Below, one piece after another: positions 26,408 through 35,775 of a stretch of 64,000 nucleotides of DNA; within the stretch, counting starts at the first letter, position 1; every line of letters begins with the position of its first letter. Made by a program: the position numbers and the translations under genes. Source of the DNA: Alsobacter ponti. Lineage in GTDB: Bacteria > Pseudomonadota > Alphaproteobacteria > Rhizobiales > Beijerinckiaceae. The notes under the pieces are model-generated. The model did no database searches. It was given only the letters and a program-made list of their open reading frames with translations, and was not told the origin of the DNA. Where the stretch lies: the NCBI RefSeq assembly GCF_024294805.1, contig NZ_JANCLU010000018.1, positions 1-64,000 of the forward strand, written 5' to 3'.

Positions 26408-26938
26408 ATGACGGGTTTCGTTCGCGCGGCGCATGTCGCCAAACTGGCTTTCGCGCTCGGCGCGGCCATGACGCTCGCCGCCTGTTCGTCCGACAAGGCG
26501 GCCGACGCGGCCGGCCTCGGCGCGGGGCCGGGCGGCCTCGGCGGCATGGGCGCGGGCGGCGGCGCGCCGGGCTCGGCGCAGGACTTCGTCGTGAACGTCG
26601 GCGACCGCGTGTTCTTCGAGACGGATTCGTCGGATCTGACCCCCACGGCGACGGCGACGCTCGACAAGCAGGCGCAGTGGTTGAACCAGTACCCGCGCTA
26701 CCAGATCACCATGGAGGGTCACGCCGACGAGCGCGGCACGCGCGAGTACAATTTCGCGCTCGGCGCGCGCCGCGCCCAGGCGGCTCGCGACTACCTGGCG
26801 TCCCGCGGCGTGAACGCCGGCCGAATCAAGACGATCTCCTACGGCAAGGAGAGGCCGGTCGCGGTGTGCGACGACATCTCCTGCTGGTCTCAGAACCGCC
26901 GCGCGGTCACCGTGCTCGGTGGCGCGGCCGGCATGTAA
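26408..26938 (+). CDS. pal: Peptidoglycan-associated lipoprotein Pal
   Basis: The 176-residue lipoprotein has a signal peptide with lipobox LAAC, the acylated cysteine being Cys26. A glycine-rich linker (35-58) is followed by an OmpA-type domain (about 62-176) with VFFETDSSDLTPTA, GHADERGTREYNFALGARRA, and SYGKERPVAVC. It anchors the outer membrane to peptidoglycan and partners the Tol complex. The ribosome site is AAGGAGTAG. It is followed by cpoB, but tolQRAB, which usually precede pal, are absent from the window. Confidence 0.96.
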   Translation: MTGFVRAAHVAKLAFALGAAMTLAACSSDKAADAAGLGAGPGGLGGMGAGGGAPGSAQDFVVNVGDRVFFETDSSDLTPTATATLDKQAQWLNQYPRYQITMEGHADERGTREYNFALGARRAQAARDYLASRGVNAGRIKTISYGKERPVAVCDDISCWSQNRRAVTVLGGAAGM

Positions 26939-27069
26939 GCCCTTTCGGCGGCTGCCGATCTCGACGCAGCGGCCAAGGCCACGTTTGCGTCCCCGCGGAA
27001 CCACATTTTGGCCCGCGGGGCGCACCATGTTAGATGCGGTCGTCAACTCTCTTCGATGAAGATCGCGCC

Positions 27070-28089
27070 ATGACCCGCCAGTTCGCCTGGGCCTTCGCAG
27101 CCCTGTTGCTCCTCGCGACCGCCGCGCCCACGCGCGCCCAGGACGCGGCCGACCTGCTGCTGAGGGTGAACCGGCTGGAAAGCCAGCTGCGCCAGATGTC
27201 GGGCCAGATCGAGCAGCTCCAGTTCCAGAACAAGACGTTGCAGGACCGGCTCCAGAAGTTCGAGCAGGATGTCGAGTTCCGGTTCCAGGACATGAAGCCG
27301 GCCGCTTCGGCCCGGCCGTCCGCCGGCGCGACGCCCGCCGCGTCCCCGCCCCGACCGGCCGCTCCGCCCACCCCGCAGCCGGTCCCGCAGAAGCGCGGCG
27401 ACGCCTTCGACCCCGCCCAGCAGCCGAACGCTCCCGGCGCGCCCCGCGTGCTCGGAAGCCTGCCGTCCGACGCCGCTGCCCCGGCGCCACCTCTTCCCGG
27501 GCCGGAGATCGCCCTGCCGCGCGGTGCGCTGGACGACGGCGGCCTGCTCGCCGACGACGACGCCCAGCCGGGTCCGCTCGACCTCAGCACCGCCCCGCGC
27601 AGGCTCGGCGGCCTTTCGGCCCCCGGCCTGCCGCCGGAGCCGGTTCCCGCGCCGGGCGCGCCGCTGGTCACCGGTTCGGCTCCGCCCGCCACGTCGGTCG
27701 GAACGGGGCTGGCTGCCGACGAGTACGCCATGGCTGTCGGGCTCGTGAAGCAGCGCCAGTACGATCAGGCGGAGATGGCGCTGCGGCAGTTCCTGCAAAC
27801 CTACCCGCGCGACAGGATGGCTCCCGAGGCCACGTACTGGCTGGCCGAGACCTATTACCAGCGCGCCCGCTATCCGGACGCGGTCGAGCAGTATCTCAAA
27901 ATCTACAAGAGCTTCGGCTCCTCCAGGGTCGCGCCGGAAAGCCTGCTGAAGCTGTCGATGTCGCTCCGCGGCATGGGCCAGCCGGAACAGGCCTGCGCCA
28001 CGCTGGGCGAAATCGGCCGCAAGTATCCTTCCGCCTCGCCCGAGCTGCGGGCCTCGATCGAGCGCGAGGCTCGTCGCGGCAATTGCTGA
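27070..28089 (+). CDS. cpoB: Tol-Pal system protein CpoB (YbgF)
   Basis: The 339-residue periplasmic protein has a signal peptide (about 1-22, ending TRAQ) and an N-terminal coiled coil (about 28-75, LLRVNRLESQLRQMSGQIEQL). A long proline/alanine-rich linker runs to about 215. Three tetratricopeptide repeats follow at about 220-335 (YAMAVGLVKQRQYDQAEMALRQF...). CpoB links peptidoglycan synthesis to outer-membrane constriction. The ATG at 27070 gives a proper signal peptide; an ATG at 27034 would bury it. It lies 131 bases after pal and 15 before tilS. Confidence 0.92.
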   Translation: MTRQFAWAFAALLLLATAAPTRAQDAADLLLRVNRLESQLRQMSGQIEQLQFQNKTLQDRLQKFEQDVEFRFQDMKPAASARPSAGATPAASPPRPAAPPTPQPVPQKRGDAFDPAQQPNAPGAPRVLGSLPSDAAAPAPPLPGPEIALPRGALDDGGLLADDDAQPGPLDLSTAPRRLGGLSAPGLPPEPVPAPGAPLVTGSAPPATSVGTGLAADEYAMAVGLVKQRQYDQAEMALRQFLQTYPRDRMAPEATYWLAETYYQRARYPDAVEQYLKIYKSFGSSRVAPESLLKLSMSLRGMGQPEQACATLGEIGRKYPSASPELRASIEREARRGNC

Positions 28090-28104
28090 CCGGCGCGCCC
28101 GGAG

Positions 28105-29148
28105 ATGCCCGCCGGCCCCGACGACCCCATCGTCCCCGATGAAGCCGCGACGCTGCTGGCCCCGCTGATCGGTCGGGACGCCGGCTGCGCGGGCGTGCTG
28201 CTCGCGGTCTCGGGGGGGCCGGATTCCGTCGCCCTGCTTCATCTCGCCGCGCTCTGGCGCGAACGTGGCGGCGCGCCGCCCTTGTTCGCCGCGACGGTCG
28301 ATCACGGACTGCGGCCGGAGTCGGCCGGGGAGGCGGAGCGGGTGGCGGAATGGTGCGCCGAACGCCGGGTCCCCCACGCCGTGCTGCGCTGGACGGGCCG
28401 CAAGCCCGCCACCCGCATCCACGCGGCGGCGCGCGAGGCGCGCTACGCCCTGCTCGCCCAGCAAGCCGAACGGGTCGGCGCGACGCATATCGTGACGGCG
28501 CACCACCGCGACGACCTCTCCGAAACGGTGCTGATGCGCCTCACCCGCGGCTCCGGAGTGAGGGGCCTTGCGGCGATGAGGAAATCGAGGCCGCTCGGCG
28601 GGCTGTTCCTCGTCAGGCCCTTTCTCGACGTTTCGAAATCGCGACTGCTGGCCACGCTGACGCAAGCAGGGCAGGACTGGCTGCGCGACCCCTCCAACGC
28701 AGATCCCCGCTTCGGTCGAACTCGGACACGCCGTTTGGCCGCAATGTTGGCGGAGGAGGGGCTGGACGCCGCCCGACTGGCGGCGCTGGCCCGGCGCGCC
28801 GCGCGGGCGGACGCCGCGCTGGACGAGGCGGCGCGCGCCGCCCACGCGCGCCATCTCTCGCAAGAGGCCGACCGGCGCGTGTTCGGGCCCGGGCTGCTGG
28901 GCGAGCCTGACGAGATCATGCTGCGCGTCCTGCAGCTCGAACTCGAGCGTCACGGGCCCGTCCGGCTGGAGCGGCTGGAGAGCCTGGCCGCCGACCTTTC
29001 CGCTGCGGCGCGGCGGGGCCACCGGCTTACCCGCAGCCTGGCCGGGGCGGTGACGGCGCTCGACGGCCTTGGTCAGGTCACGATTTCGGCGGAGAAGGAA
29101 CGTCGGCGGGGTCGGCGCGCTTTAACGAAGGCGGACGGATCTTCATGA
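28105..29148 (+). CDS. tilS: tRNA(Ile)-lysidine synthetase TilS
   Basis: The 347-residue enzyme attaches lysine to C34 of the minor tRNA-Ile so that it reads AUA. The PP-loop ATP motif SGGPDSVALLHL is at 36-47, and TVDHGLRPES and HHRDDLSETVLMRLTRGSG complete the N-type PPase domain. At 347 residues it lacks much of the C-terminal tRNA-binding domain present in the roughly 430-residue enterobacterial enzyme, as in other alphaproteobacteria. It lies between cpoB and ftsH, a widely conserved order. Confidence 0.93.
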   Translation: MPAGPDDPIVPDEAATLLAPLIGRDAGCAGVLLAVSGGPDSVALLHLAALWRERGGAPPLFAATVDHGLRPESAGEAERVAEWCAERRVPHAVLRWTGRKPATRIHAAAREARYALLAQQAERVGATHIVTAHHRDDLSETVLMRLTRGSGVRGLAAMRKSRPLGGLFLVRPFLDVSKSRLLATLTQAGQDWLRDPSNADPRFGRTRTRRLAAMLAEEGLDAARLAALARRAARADAALDEAARAAHARHLSQEADRRVFGPGLLGEPDEIMLRVLQLELERHGPVRLERLESLAADLSAAARRGHRLTRSLAGAVTALDGLGQVTISAEKERRRGRRALTKADGSS

Positions 29149-29276
29149 TCCGCAAAGGCGTCAGTGGCATGCTGGTCCAAGCCTGAGCTTCGCCGGGATC
29201 CCGGTAAGCCGATGGCGGGGATCGTGAGCGTTCGCTCTTTCGCGTTCCCTGGTTGGCGTTCCCTGTTGGCGTTCAC

Positions 29277-29305
29277 TTGGCAATTCGCGGTCTCGAACCT
29301 AAATA
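29277..29305 (+). promoter_or_regulatory. ftsH promoter
   Basis: TTGGCA (29277-29282) and TAAATA (29300-29305) are separated by exactly 17 bases, upstream of the ftsH start at 29373. The preceding CTTGGC could also fit a heat-shock sigma factor, in line with ftsH regulation elsewhere. Confidence 0.5.
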
Positions 29306-29372
29306 GAGCTTACGCAACGCGTCCGGACCATGCCTTCTCGGCCCCGGGCCTCACCAAGGCGATCGATCGGTA

Positions 29373-31295
29373 ATGAATCCGAACGTCCGGAACTTCGCCC
29401 TCTGGGTGATCATCTTTCTCCTCGTGCTGGCGCTTGTCACGCTGTTCCAGAACCCTGGACAGCGGGGCGGCTCGTTCGAGATGAACTACAGCCAGTTCCT
29501 GAACGAGGTGGATTCTGGCCGCGTCTCCAACGTGGTGATCCAGGGCCCGGAGATTCACGGGACGTTGTCCGACGGGCGTCCGTTCCAGACCTATTCTCCG
29601 AACGATCCCTCGCTCGTGCAGAAATTGTCTCAGAAGGGCGTGAACTTCTCGGCCAAGCCGCAGCAGGAGAACCTGCCGTGGTTCCTGGCCCTGCTGATCA
29701 ACTGGATGCCGCTGATCGTCTTCATCGCCGCCTGGATCTTCCTGTCGCGGCAGATGCAGGGCGCGAGCGGCAAGGCGATGGGGTTCGGCAAGTCGAAGGC
29801 GAAGCTGCTGACCGAGGCGCACGGGCGCGTCACCTTCGAGGACGTCGCCGGCATCGACGAAGCCAAGGAAGACCTGCAGGAGATCGTCGAATTTCTGCGC
29901 GATCCGCAGAAATTCCAGCGGCTGGGCGGACGCATTCCGCGCGGCGTGCTTCTCGTCGGCCCTCCCGGCACGGGCAAGACGCTGACGGCGCGCGCGGTCG
30001 CGGGCGAGGCCAACGTGCCGTTCTTCACCATTTCCGGCTCGGACTTCGTCGAAATGTTCGTCGGCGTGGGCGCCAGCCGCGTGCGTGACATGTTCGAGCA
30101 GGCCAAGAAGAACGCGCCCTGCATCATCTTCATCGACGAGATCGACGCGGTCGGCCGCCATCGCGGCGCCGGCCTGGGCGGCGGCAACGACGAGCGCGAG
30201 CAGACCCTGAACCAGCTGCTCGTCGAGATGGACGGCTTCGAGCCCAACGAGGGCATCATCATCATCGCGGCGACCAACCGCCCCGACGTGCTGGACCCGG
30301 CGCTGCTGCGTCCCGGCCGCTTCGACCGCCAGATCGTCGTGTCCAACCCCGACGTCACCGGCCGCGAGAAGATCCTGCGCGTCCATGTCCGCAAGGTGCC
30401 GCTGGCGCCGGACGTCGACCTCAAGGTGATCGCGCGCGGCACGCCCGGCTTCTCGGGCGCCGACCTGATGAACCTCGTCAACGAGGCGGCCCTGCTGGCG
30501 GCGCGGCGCAACAAGCGCATCGTCACCATGGCCGAGTTCGAGGACGCCAAGGACAAGATCATGATGGGCGCGGAGCGCCGCTCCACCGTCATGACGCAGG
30601 AGGAGAAGGAGCTGACCGCCTATCACGAGGCCGGTCACGCCATCCTGGCGCTGAACGTCCCGTCGGCGGATCCGCTGCACAAGGCTACCATCATCCCGCG
30701 CGGGCGCGCGCTGGGCATGGTCATGCAGCTGCCCGAGGGCGACCGCTACTCCTATCGCTACAAGTGGATGACTTCGCGCCTCGCCATCATGATGGGCGGC
30801 CGCATCGCCGAGGAGATCACCTTCGGCAAGGAGAACATCACCTCCGGCGCGCAGAGCGACATCGAGCAGGCGACCAAGCTGGCCCGCGCCATGGTGACGC
30901 GCTGGGGCTTCTCCGACGAGCTCGGAACCGTGGCCTATGGCGAGAACCAGGACGAGGTGTTCCTCGGCATGTCGGTCTCCCGCCAGCAGAACGTGTCCGA
31001 GGCGACGGCGCAGAAGATCGACCAGGAGGTCCGCCGCCTGATCGAGGAAGCCTATACCGAGGCGCGCCGCATCATCGCCGAGAAGCACGACGATTTCGTG
31101 AAGATCGCCAAGGGCTTGCTGGAATTCGAAACGCTCACGGGCGACGAGATCCGCGACCTGCTGGCCGGCAAGCCGCCGGTGCGCGACATGCCCGACGAGC
31201 CGCCGAGCCGCACCTCCCCGATGGTGCCGAGCGCCGGCAAGGGACGGCCGCGGCCGGAGCCCGATGGCGGCATGGAGCCTCAGCCTCAGGCCTGA
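29373..31295 (+). CDS. ftsH: ATP-dependent zinc metalloprotease FtsH
   Basis: The 640-residue inner-membrane protease degrades misassembled membrane proteins and regulators such as LpxC and sigma-32. It has membrane helices at about 7-26 and 102-124 flanking a periplasmic domain. An AAA+ domain has Walker A GPPGTGKT (196-203), Walker B IIFIDEID and the second region of homology RPGRFDRQ. The zinc motif HEAGH is at 418-422. The C-terminal 40 residues are disordered and proline-rich. The preferred start is the ATG at 29373, after GGTA. It is the last gene of the pal-cpoB-tilS-ftsH run, with its own promoter and terminator. Confidence 0.98.
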   Translation: MNPNVRNFALWVIIFLLVLALVTLFQNPGQRGGSFEMNYSQFLNEVDSGRVSNVVIQGPEIHGTLSDGRPFQTYSPNDPSLVQKLSQKGVNFSAKPQQENLPWFLALLINWMPLIVFIAAWIFLSRQMQGASGKAMGFGKSKAKLLTEAHGRVTFEDVAGIDEAKEDLQEIVEFLRDPQKFQRLGGRIPRGVLLVGPPGTGKTLTARAVAGEANVPFFTISGSDFVEMFVGVGASRVRDMFEQAKKNAPCIIFIDEIDAVGRHRGAGLGGGNDEREQTLNQLLVEMDGFEPNEGIIIIAATNRPDVLDPALLRPGRFDRQIVVSNPDVTGREKILRVHVRKVPLAPDVDLKVIARGTPGFSGADLMNLVNEAALLAARRNKRIVTMAEFEDAKDKIMMGAERRSTVMTQEEKELTAYHEAGHAILALNVPSADPLHKATIIPRGRALGMVMQLPEGDRYSYRYKWMTSRLAIMMGGRIAEEITFGKENITSGAQSDIEQATKLARAMVTRWGFSDELGTVAYGENQDEVFLGMSVSRQQNVSEATAQKIDQEVRRLIEEAYTEARRIIAEKHDDFVKIAKGLLEFETLTGDEIRDLLAGKPPVRDMPDEPPSRTSPMVPSAGKGRPRPEPDGGMEPQPQA

Positions 31296-31316
31296 GCCGC
31301 CTGCCTCGACGACGAC

Positions 31317-31342
31317 ACGCCCGGCCTCGCGCCGGGCGTTTT
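31317..31342 (+). terminator. Intrinsic terminator of ftsH
   Basis: CGCCCGGC (31318-31325) pairs with GCCGGGCG (31331-31338), followed by TTTT, 20 bases after the ftsH stop. Confidence 0.85.
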
Positions 31343-31400
31343 CATGTGTGAACCGCGTTCGTCCCTCCCTGACACGCCGGTCCAAAACGGCATAGTGTTT

Positions 31401-31428
31401 GCTTGACCGGGCCGCAGACCCGGAAAGC
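31401..31428 (+). promoter_or_regulatory. Leader hairpin abutting the permease ribosome site
   Basis: GCTT-ga-CCGGG pairs with CCCGG-a-AAGC (31401-31411 with 31419-31428), ending one base before the Shine-Dalgarno GGAGGG (31430-31435). The position suggests translational control, but no known riboswitch core is recognised. Confidence 0.4.
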
Positions 31429-31441
31429 TGGAGGGGCAACC

Positions 31442-32800
31442 ATGAATCAGACGATACGTCCGGTGGACGAAAAACTCCCCGTGCCGCGTTTGGCGGCGCT
31501 GGGCATTCAACACGTTCTCGTCATGTACGCCGGCGCGGTGGCCGTGCCGCTGATCGTCGGGCGGGCGCTGAAACTGCCGCCTGAGCAGGTGGCCTTCCTG
31601 ATCAGCGCCGACCTGTTCGTCTGCGGCCTCGTCACCCTTCTGCAATCGTGGGGGCTGCCGTGGGTCGGCATCCGCCTGCCGGTGATGATGGGCGTCACCT
31701 TCGCCTCGGTCAGCCCGATGCTGGCGATGGCGGCCAATCCCACGATCGGGCTTCAGGGCATCTACGGCGCGGTGATCGCCGCCGGCGTGTTCGGCATCGT
31801 CCTCGCGCCATTCATGAGCCGCATGCTGCCGCTCTTCCCGCCGGTCGTGACCGGCGCGATCATCACGACCATCGGCATCTCGCTGATGCGCATCGGCATC
31901 AACTGGGTCGGCGGCGGCCTGCCTACCGCTCCCACCTTCGGCGCGCCGCTCAACCTCGGCATGTCGCTGTTCGTGCTGCTGGCGATCCTGGCGGTGCTGA
32001 AATACGGAAAGGGCTTCATCGCCAACGTGGCGGTGCTCACCGGCATCGTGGCCGGCTGCGTGCTGGCCGCGATTCTCGGCGAGATGAGCTTCTCCAAGGT
32101 CGCCGCTGCTCCCTGGGTGGGGCTCGTCCTGCCCCTGCAATTCGGCGCGCCGACCTTCGACGTCGTCGCCTGCCTGACCATGGGCCTGGTGATGATCGTC
32201 GTGATGATCGAGTCGACCGGCATGTTCCTGGCGCTCGGCGAAATGACCGGGACGCCGGTGACGCAGGACGACCTGACGCGAGGTCTGCGGGCGGACGGCG
32301 TCGGCACGCTGATCGGCGGCCTGTTCAACACCTTCCCCTACACGTCGTTCTCCCAGAATGTCGGCCTGGTGGGCGTCACCGGCGTGCGCTCGCGCTACGT
32401 TGCGGTGGCGGGCGGCCTCATCCTGGTGGCGCTGGGCCTGATCCCGAAGCTGGGCGCGCTGGTCGAATCCGTGCCGATGGCGGTGCTGGGCGGCGCGGGA
32501 ATCGTGATGTTCGGCATGGTGGCGGCGACGGGTATCCGCATCCTCGCCGCCGTCGATTTCGCCGGCAACAGGAACAATCTGTTCATCGTCGCCATTTCGA
32601 TCGGCTTCGGAATGATCCCGCTGGTCGCGCCGACGCTGCTCAAGAAACTGCCCGAAAGCCTGCAGCCGCTGCTCGATTCGGGCATCCTGCTGGCATCCAT
32701 CGTGGCCGTCGTGCTCAACGTGTTCTTCCACGGGCTGCAGAGCGCGGACAAGACGGCGCGCGATCTTGCGGACGCGGCGTTCGCGGCGGACCAGCATTGA
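31442..32800 (+). CDS. NCS2/NAT-family nucleobase (uracil-xanthine type) permease
   Basis: The 452-residue inner-membrane transporter has 12-14 hydrophobic helices. It carries the conserved LGIQHVLVMYAG of TM1 and the NAT signature QNVGLVGVTGVRS (about 304-316), plus the GLVMIVVMIESTGMF segment of TM8. The family moves xanthine, urate or uracil with H+ or Na+. The signature is closest to purine (xanthine/urate) carriers, but the substrate is not settled. The ATG at 31442 has a strong ribosome site (GGAGGGGCAACC). It is probably a single-gene unit between ftsH and glmM. Confidence 0.92.
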   Translation: MNQTIRPVDEKLPVPRLAALGIQHVLVMYAGAVAVPLIVGRALKLPPEQVAFLISADLFVCGLVTLLQSWGLPWVGIRLPVMMGVTFASVSPMLAMAANPTIGLQGIYGAVIAAGVFGIVLAPFMSRMLPLFPPVVTGAIITTIGISLMRIGINWVGGGLPTAPTFGAPLNLGMSLFVLLAILAVLKYGKGFIANVAVLTGIVAGCVLAAILGEMSFSKVAAAPWVGLVLPLQFGAPTFDVVACLTMGLVMIVVMIESTGMFLALGEMTGTPVTQDDLTRGLRADGVGTLIGGLFNTFPYTSFSQNVGLVGVTGVRSRYVAVAGGLILVALGLIPKLGALVESVPMAVLGGAGIVMFGMVAATGIRILAAVDFAGNRNNLFIVAISIGFGMIPLVAPTLLKKLPESLQPLLDSGILLASIVAVVLNVFFHGLQSADKTARDLADAAFAADQH

Positions 32801-32915
32801 GGAAATGCGTGAGCGGGACTGTTAGGATCTGAAATCAAAAGTGAGTCACGTTATTAGCTAACCTGAGGCATAAGGGTCGCCGGACCTCATGGCCCGGCGA
32901 CCGCAAGGGGAGCGC

Positions 32916-34259
32916 ATGACCAGGAAGTATTTCGGAACCGACGGCATCCGCGGACGCGCCAACCGGGTGATCACGCCCGACCTCGCGCTCAAGGTTGGCC
33001 AGGCGGCCGCCCTCGCTTTCCGGCGCGGCGAACACCAGAACCGCGTGGTCATCGGCAAGGATACGCGGCTCTCCGGCTACATGATCGAGTACGCGATGGT
33101 GGCCGGCTTCACCTCCGTGGGCATGAACGTGATGCTGCTGGGGCCGATGCCGACCCCGGCGGTCGCCATGCTGACCCGCTCGCTGCGGGCGGATCTCGGC
33201 GTCATGATCTCCGCGTCGCATAACCTCTTCGAGGACAACGGCATCAAGCTGTTCGGGCCGGACGGGTTCAAGCTCTCCGACGACATGGAGCGGGAGATCG
33301 AGGCGCTGATCGACACCGATCTCGGCGCGCGGCTCGCCCCCTCGGCCGGGCTCGGCCGGGCCAAGCGCATCGAGGGCGTGCACGCCCGCTATATCGAATT
33401 CGCCAAGCGGACGCTGCCGCGCCACCTCGACCTCGAGGGGCTGCGCATCGTCGTCGACTGCGCCAACGGCGCCGCCTACAAGGTCGCGCCCGAGGCGCTG
33501 TGGGAACTCGGCGCGGAAGTGGTCAGCATCGGCGTGGAGCCGGACGGCTTCAACATCAACCGCGACGTTGGCTCCACGGCGACCGACGCGCTGTCCAAGA
33601 AGGTGCGCGAGCTGCGCGCCGACATCGGCATCGCCCTGGACGGCGACGCCGACCGCGTCGTGATCGTCGACGAGAGGGGCGCCCTGGTGGACGGCGACCA
33701 GCTGATGGCGGTCGTCGCGCGCAGCTGGCGCGACGAGGGCCGGCTGTCGCGGCCCGGCATCGTCGCGACGGTGATGTCCAATCTCGGGCTCGAGCGCTAT
33801 CTCGGCGGGCTCGGCCTCTCGCTGGCGCGCACCGCCGTAGGCGACCGCTACGTGCTGGAGCACATGCGAGAGCACGGCTACAACCTCGGCGGCGAGCAGT
33901 CCGGCCACATTATCCTGTCGGACTACGCGACCACCGGCGACGGCCTTGTGGCGGCGCTGCAGGTGCTGGCCTGCGTCAAGGCGCAGAACCGGCCCGTGAG
34001 CGAGGTCTGCCACTGCTTCGAGCCGCTGCCGCAGGTGCTCAAGAACGTCCGCTATCGCAGCGGCAAGCCGCTGGAGCAGGAGACGGTCGTCACGGCCATT
34101 GAGGCGTCGCGGCAAAAGCTCGGCCAGAACGGGCGGCTGGTGATCCGGCCTTCCGGCACCGAGCCGGTGATCCGCGTGATGGCGGAAGGCGACGACCGCG
34201 ATCTCGTCCAGAGCGCGGTCGACGACGTCGTCGAGGCGCTGACCGCGGCGGCGGCCTGA
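32916..34259 (+). CDS. glmM: Phosphoglucosamine mutase GlmM
   Basis: The 447-residue cytosolic enzyme interconverts glucosamine 6-phosphate and glucosamine 1-phosphate for UDP-GlcNAc synthesis. The start [13 protein letters not shown], the phosphoserine loop [18 protein letters not shown] (catalytic Ser101), the metal loop DGDADRV, the sugar-binding GGEQSGH and the phosphate-binding [12 protein letters not shown] are all intact. The ATG at 32916 matches the family start; nine in-frame codons upstream are untranslated leader. GlmM often follows ftsH in this lineage; here a permease gene is inserted between them. Confidence 0.96.
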   Translation: MTRKYFGTDGIRGRANRVITPDLALKVGQAAALAFRRGEHQNRVVIGKDTRLSGYMIEYAMVAGFTSVGMNVMLLGPMPTPAVAMLTRSLRADLGVMISASHNLFEDNGIKLFGPDGFKLSDDMEREIEALIDTDLGARLAPSAGLGRAKRIEGVHARYIEFAKRTLPRHLDLEGLRIVVDCANGAAYKVAPEALWELGAEVVSIGVEPDGFNINRDVGSTATDALSKKVRELRADIGIALDGDADRVVIVDERGALVDGDQLMAVVARSWRDEGRLSRPGIVATVMSNLGLERYLGGLGLSLARTAVGDRYVLEHMREHGYNLGGEQSGHIILSDYATTGDGLVAALQVLACVKAQNRPVSEVCHCFEPLPQVLKNVRYRSGKPLEQETVVTAIEASRQKLGQNGRLVIRPSGTEPVIRVMAEGDDRDLVQSAVDDVVEALTAAAA

Positions 34260-34311
34260 TCGCCGCCCGCGGCCACGCACCGGCGGCGGGATCGTTCACC
34301 AGCCGTTAGGG

Positions 34312-34327
34312 TTAATCGCCCCTTAAC
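34312..34327 (+). promoter_or_regulatory. Canonical CtrA-binding box
   Basis: TTAA (34312-34315), seven bases, then TTAAC (34323-34327) is a perfect match to the alphaproteobacterial CtrA consensus TTAA-N7-TTAAC. It lies 63 bases upstream of the outer-membrane protein start, a position suited to a -35-region site of a cell-cycle-controlled promoter. Confidence 0.6.
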
Positions 34328-34389
34328 CCCCGTCCGGTCACTGTGCCGGAACGACCGGCGCGCGCCGGCGCGGCACGGGGTGACGATTC

Positions 34390-35169
34390 ATGGATTGCAG
34401 AGGGTTCGTGCTCGCGGGGGCGCTCGCCGGGGGCATTATGGCGGCCTGCACGCCCGGGTTCGCCCAGTCGAAGCCCGCGCTGCCCGACCTGCCGAGCCTC
34501 GATGACGTCGAGGCGGTCCTGCCCGATCTCGCCGGTGGCCTGTATCTGCGCGGCACCATCGACGCCGGCGTCCCGACCTGGGGCGCGGCCAGGAAGTCGG
34601 ACGCCTCCGCGCTGCCGTCCGGCATCATCGGCGGCGCCGCTTTCGACCAGCCCGTCGGAGCTGAGTTCGGAGTCGGCTACGGAATCGGATCCTGGGTGCG
34701 TCTGGAGGCGACGGTCGAGCGCCGTTTCGGCGGCGAATTCTCCGCCACGCAGGCTTGGCTGGACGGCGGCGGGCCGCGCGCGGGCCGCTGGTCGGGCGAT
34801 GTCGCGTCCACCCTGCTGATGGCCAACGCCTTCGTCGATCTCGTCACCTGGAATGGCCTGACGCCCTTCGTCGGCGTCGGAATCGGCGCGGCGTGGACAG
34901 ACATCCACGGCGTCGGCTACGCGGACGCGCTGTCGACGGGCAGCGCGCGAGGACGCGGGCAGTGGAGCCTCGCCTGGGCGGCAATGGCGGGCGTCGCCTA
35001 TGATGTCGCGCCGGGCGTCCGTCTGGAGTTGTCCTATCGCTACCTCGACCTCGGCGACGCGCGCAGCGGCTTCGCCGTCTGCGACTGCGGCGCCGCGCCG
35101 CTTCGCTTGCGCGACATGGCGGTCGGCGACATCCGTCTCGGCCTGCGCTGGATGCTGGCCGGCGGCTGA
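34390..35169 (+). CDS. Outer-membrane beta-barrel protein
   Basis: The 259-residue protein has a signal peptide (about 1-26, LAGGIMAACTPGFAQ). Its amphipathic strands alternate aromatic and small residues: GGLYLRGTIDAGV, VGAEFGVGYGIGSWVRLEATVE, LTPFVGVGIGAAWTDIHGVGY, and VRLELSYRYLDLGDA. It ends in GDIRLGLRWML, a barrel-closing strand. It resembles the Omp25/Omp31-type eight-stranded barrels of Hyphomicrobiales. A cysteine pair, CDC, sits in a late loop. The CtrA box upstream implies cell-cycle-timed expression. The role is probably structural or surface exposed. Confidence 0.82.
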   Translation: MDCRGFVLAGALAGGIMAACTPGFAQSKPALPDLPSLDDVEAVLPDLAGGLYLRGTIDAGVPTWGAARKSDASALPSGIIGGAAFDQPVGAEFGVGYGIGSWVRLEATVERRFGGEFSATQAWLDGGGPRAGRWSGDVASTLLMANAFVDLVTWNGLTPFVGVGIGAAWTDIHGVGYADALSTGSARGRGQWSLAWAAMAGVAYDVAPGVRLELSYRYLDLGDARSGFAVCDCGAAPLRLRDMAVGDIRLGLRWMLAGG

Positions 35170-35285
35170 GCGCCGCCAACGCGCAAATCTCCCCTGGAAC
35201 GCAGCGGAATGCAGCCGTCGGTTGGTGGCGATGCGGTCGGTTGCCGGCCAGCATCGTCGAGCCGCTGCGTGGCTGGAGGATGGGC

Positions 35286-35624
35286 ATGCATGCACAGGAT
35301 GGCGTCTACGTCATTCGATATGTGGGGGAGGCCGGCTGGAGCGACGGCGGCATCGTCGTGCGCGACGGCTTCGTGATGGGCCTGATGGAGGGCCAGCTCA
35401 CCCTGTCGGGGCAGGTGATCTATCTCGACGACGGCGGCCTCGTGGTGGACCTGGTGATCAACGCACTCGAAGGAGGGCAACTGGTCACCGGCCTCACGGT
35501 CGAGCCGGGCTTTTCCTTCACCCGGCGGGTCGAACTGGGCAAGGAGCATCTCGGCGGCGTGCCGTTCCGGCTGCCGATGCCCGGCGGGGAGGTGTCGCTC
35601 GCGCTTCGTCGCGCCGTGGTCTAG
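35286..35624 (+). CDS. Small conserved protein, possibly GrlR-like
   Basis: The 112-residue product starts [20 protein letters not shown] and continues [16 protein letters not shown], a pattern like the GrlR fold (an N-terminal DGxYxIxF strand, then a GxGxxxxxxG hairpin). The remainder is predicted beta strands. GrlR is a lipocalin-like negative regulator in enterobacterial type III systems; similarity here is faint and the function is unassigned. The start at 35286 is six bases after GGAGG. An ATG at 35280 directly abuts that site and is less likely. It is not part of an obvious operon. Confidence 0.6.
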   Translation: MHAQDGVYVIRYVGEAGWSDGGIVVRDGFVMGLMEGQLTLSGQVIYLDDGGLVVDLVINALEGGQLVTGLTVEPGFSFTRRVELGKEHLGGVPFRLPMPGGEVSLALRRAVV

Positions 35625-35691
35625 CCGCAGCGCGGCCGCGCCAAATCGTCGTGAATCCGACCACCATTCGTCATGGAGCGTCGGAATTCCT

Positions 35692-35720
35692 TTGACGAAC
35701 GGCTCCGCTTCCCGTACCTC
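35692..35720 (+). promoter_or_regulatory. serC promoter
   Basis: TTGACG (35692-35697) and TACCTC (35715-35720) are spaced by 17 bases. The predicted start near 35727 is at the base of the leader hairpins. Confidence 0.4.
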
Positions 35721-35721
35721 C

Positions 35722-35775
35722 GGCGGCGGGACACTCCGCCCCAACGCGGAGCGCCCATCTGAAAGGATGGACCTC
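35722..35775 (+). promoter_or_regulatory. serC RNA leader motif
   Basis: Two stem-loops lie directly before serC. The first is GGCGG/CCGCC (about 35725-35740). The second is CCATC-tgaaag-GATGG (35755-35770), whose 3' strand is the ribosome binding site. The layout, with two short stems and the last one sequestering the Shine-Dalgarno sequence, matches the serC motif described upstream of serC in alphaproteobacteria. Its ligand, if any, is unknown. Confidence 0.55.
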
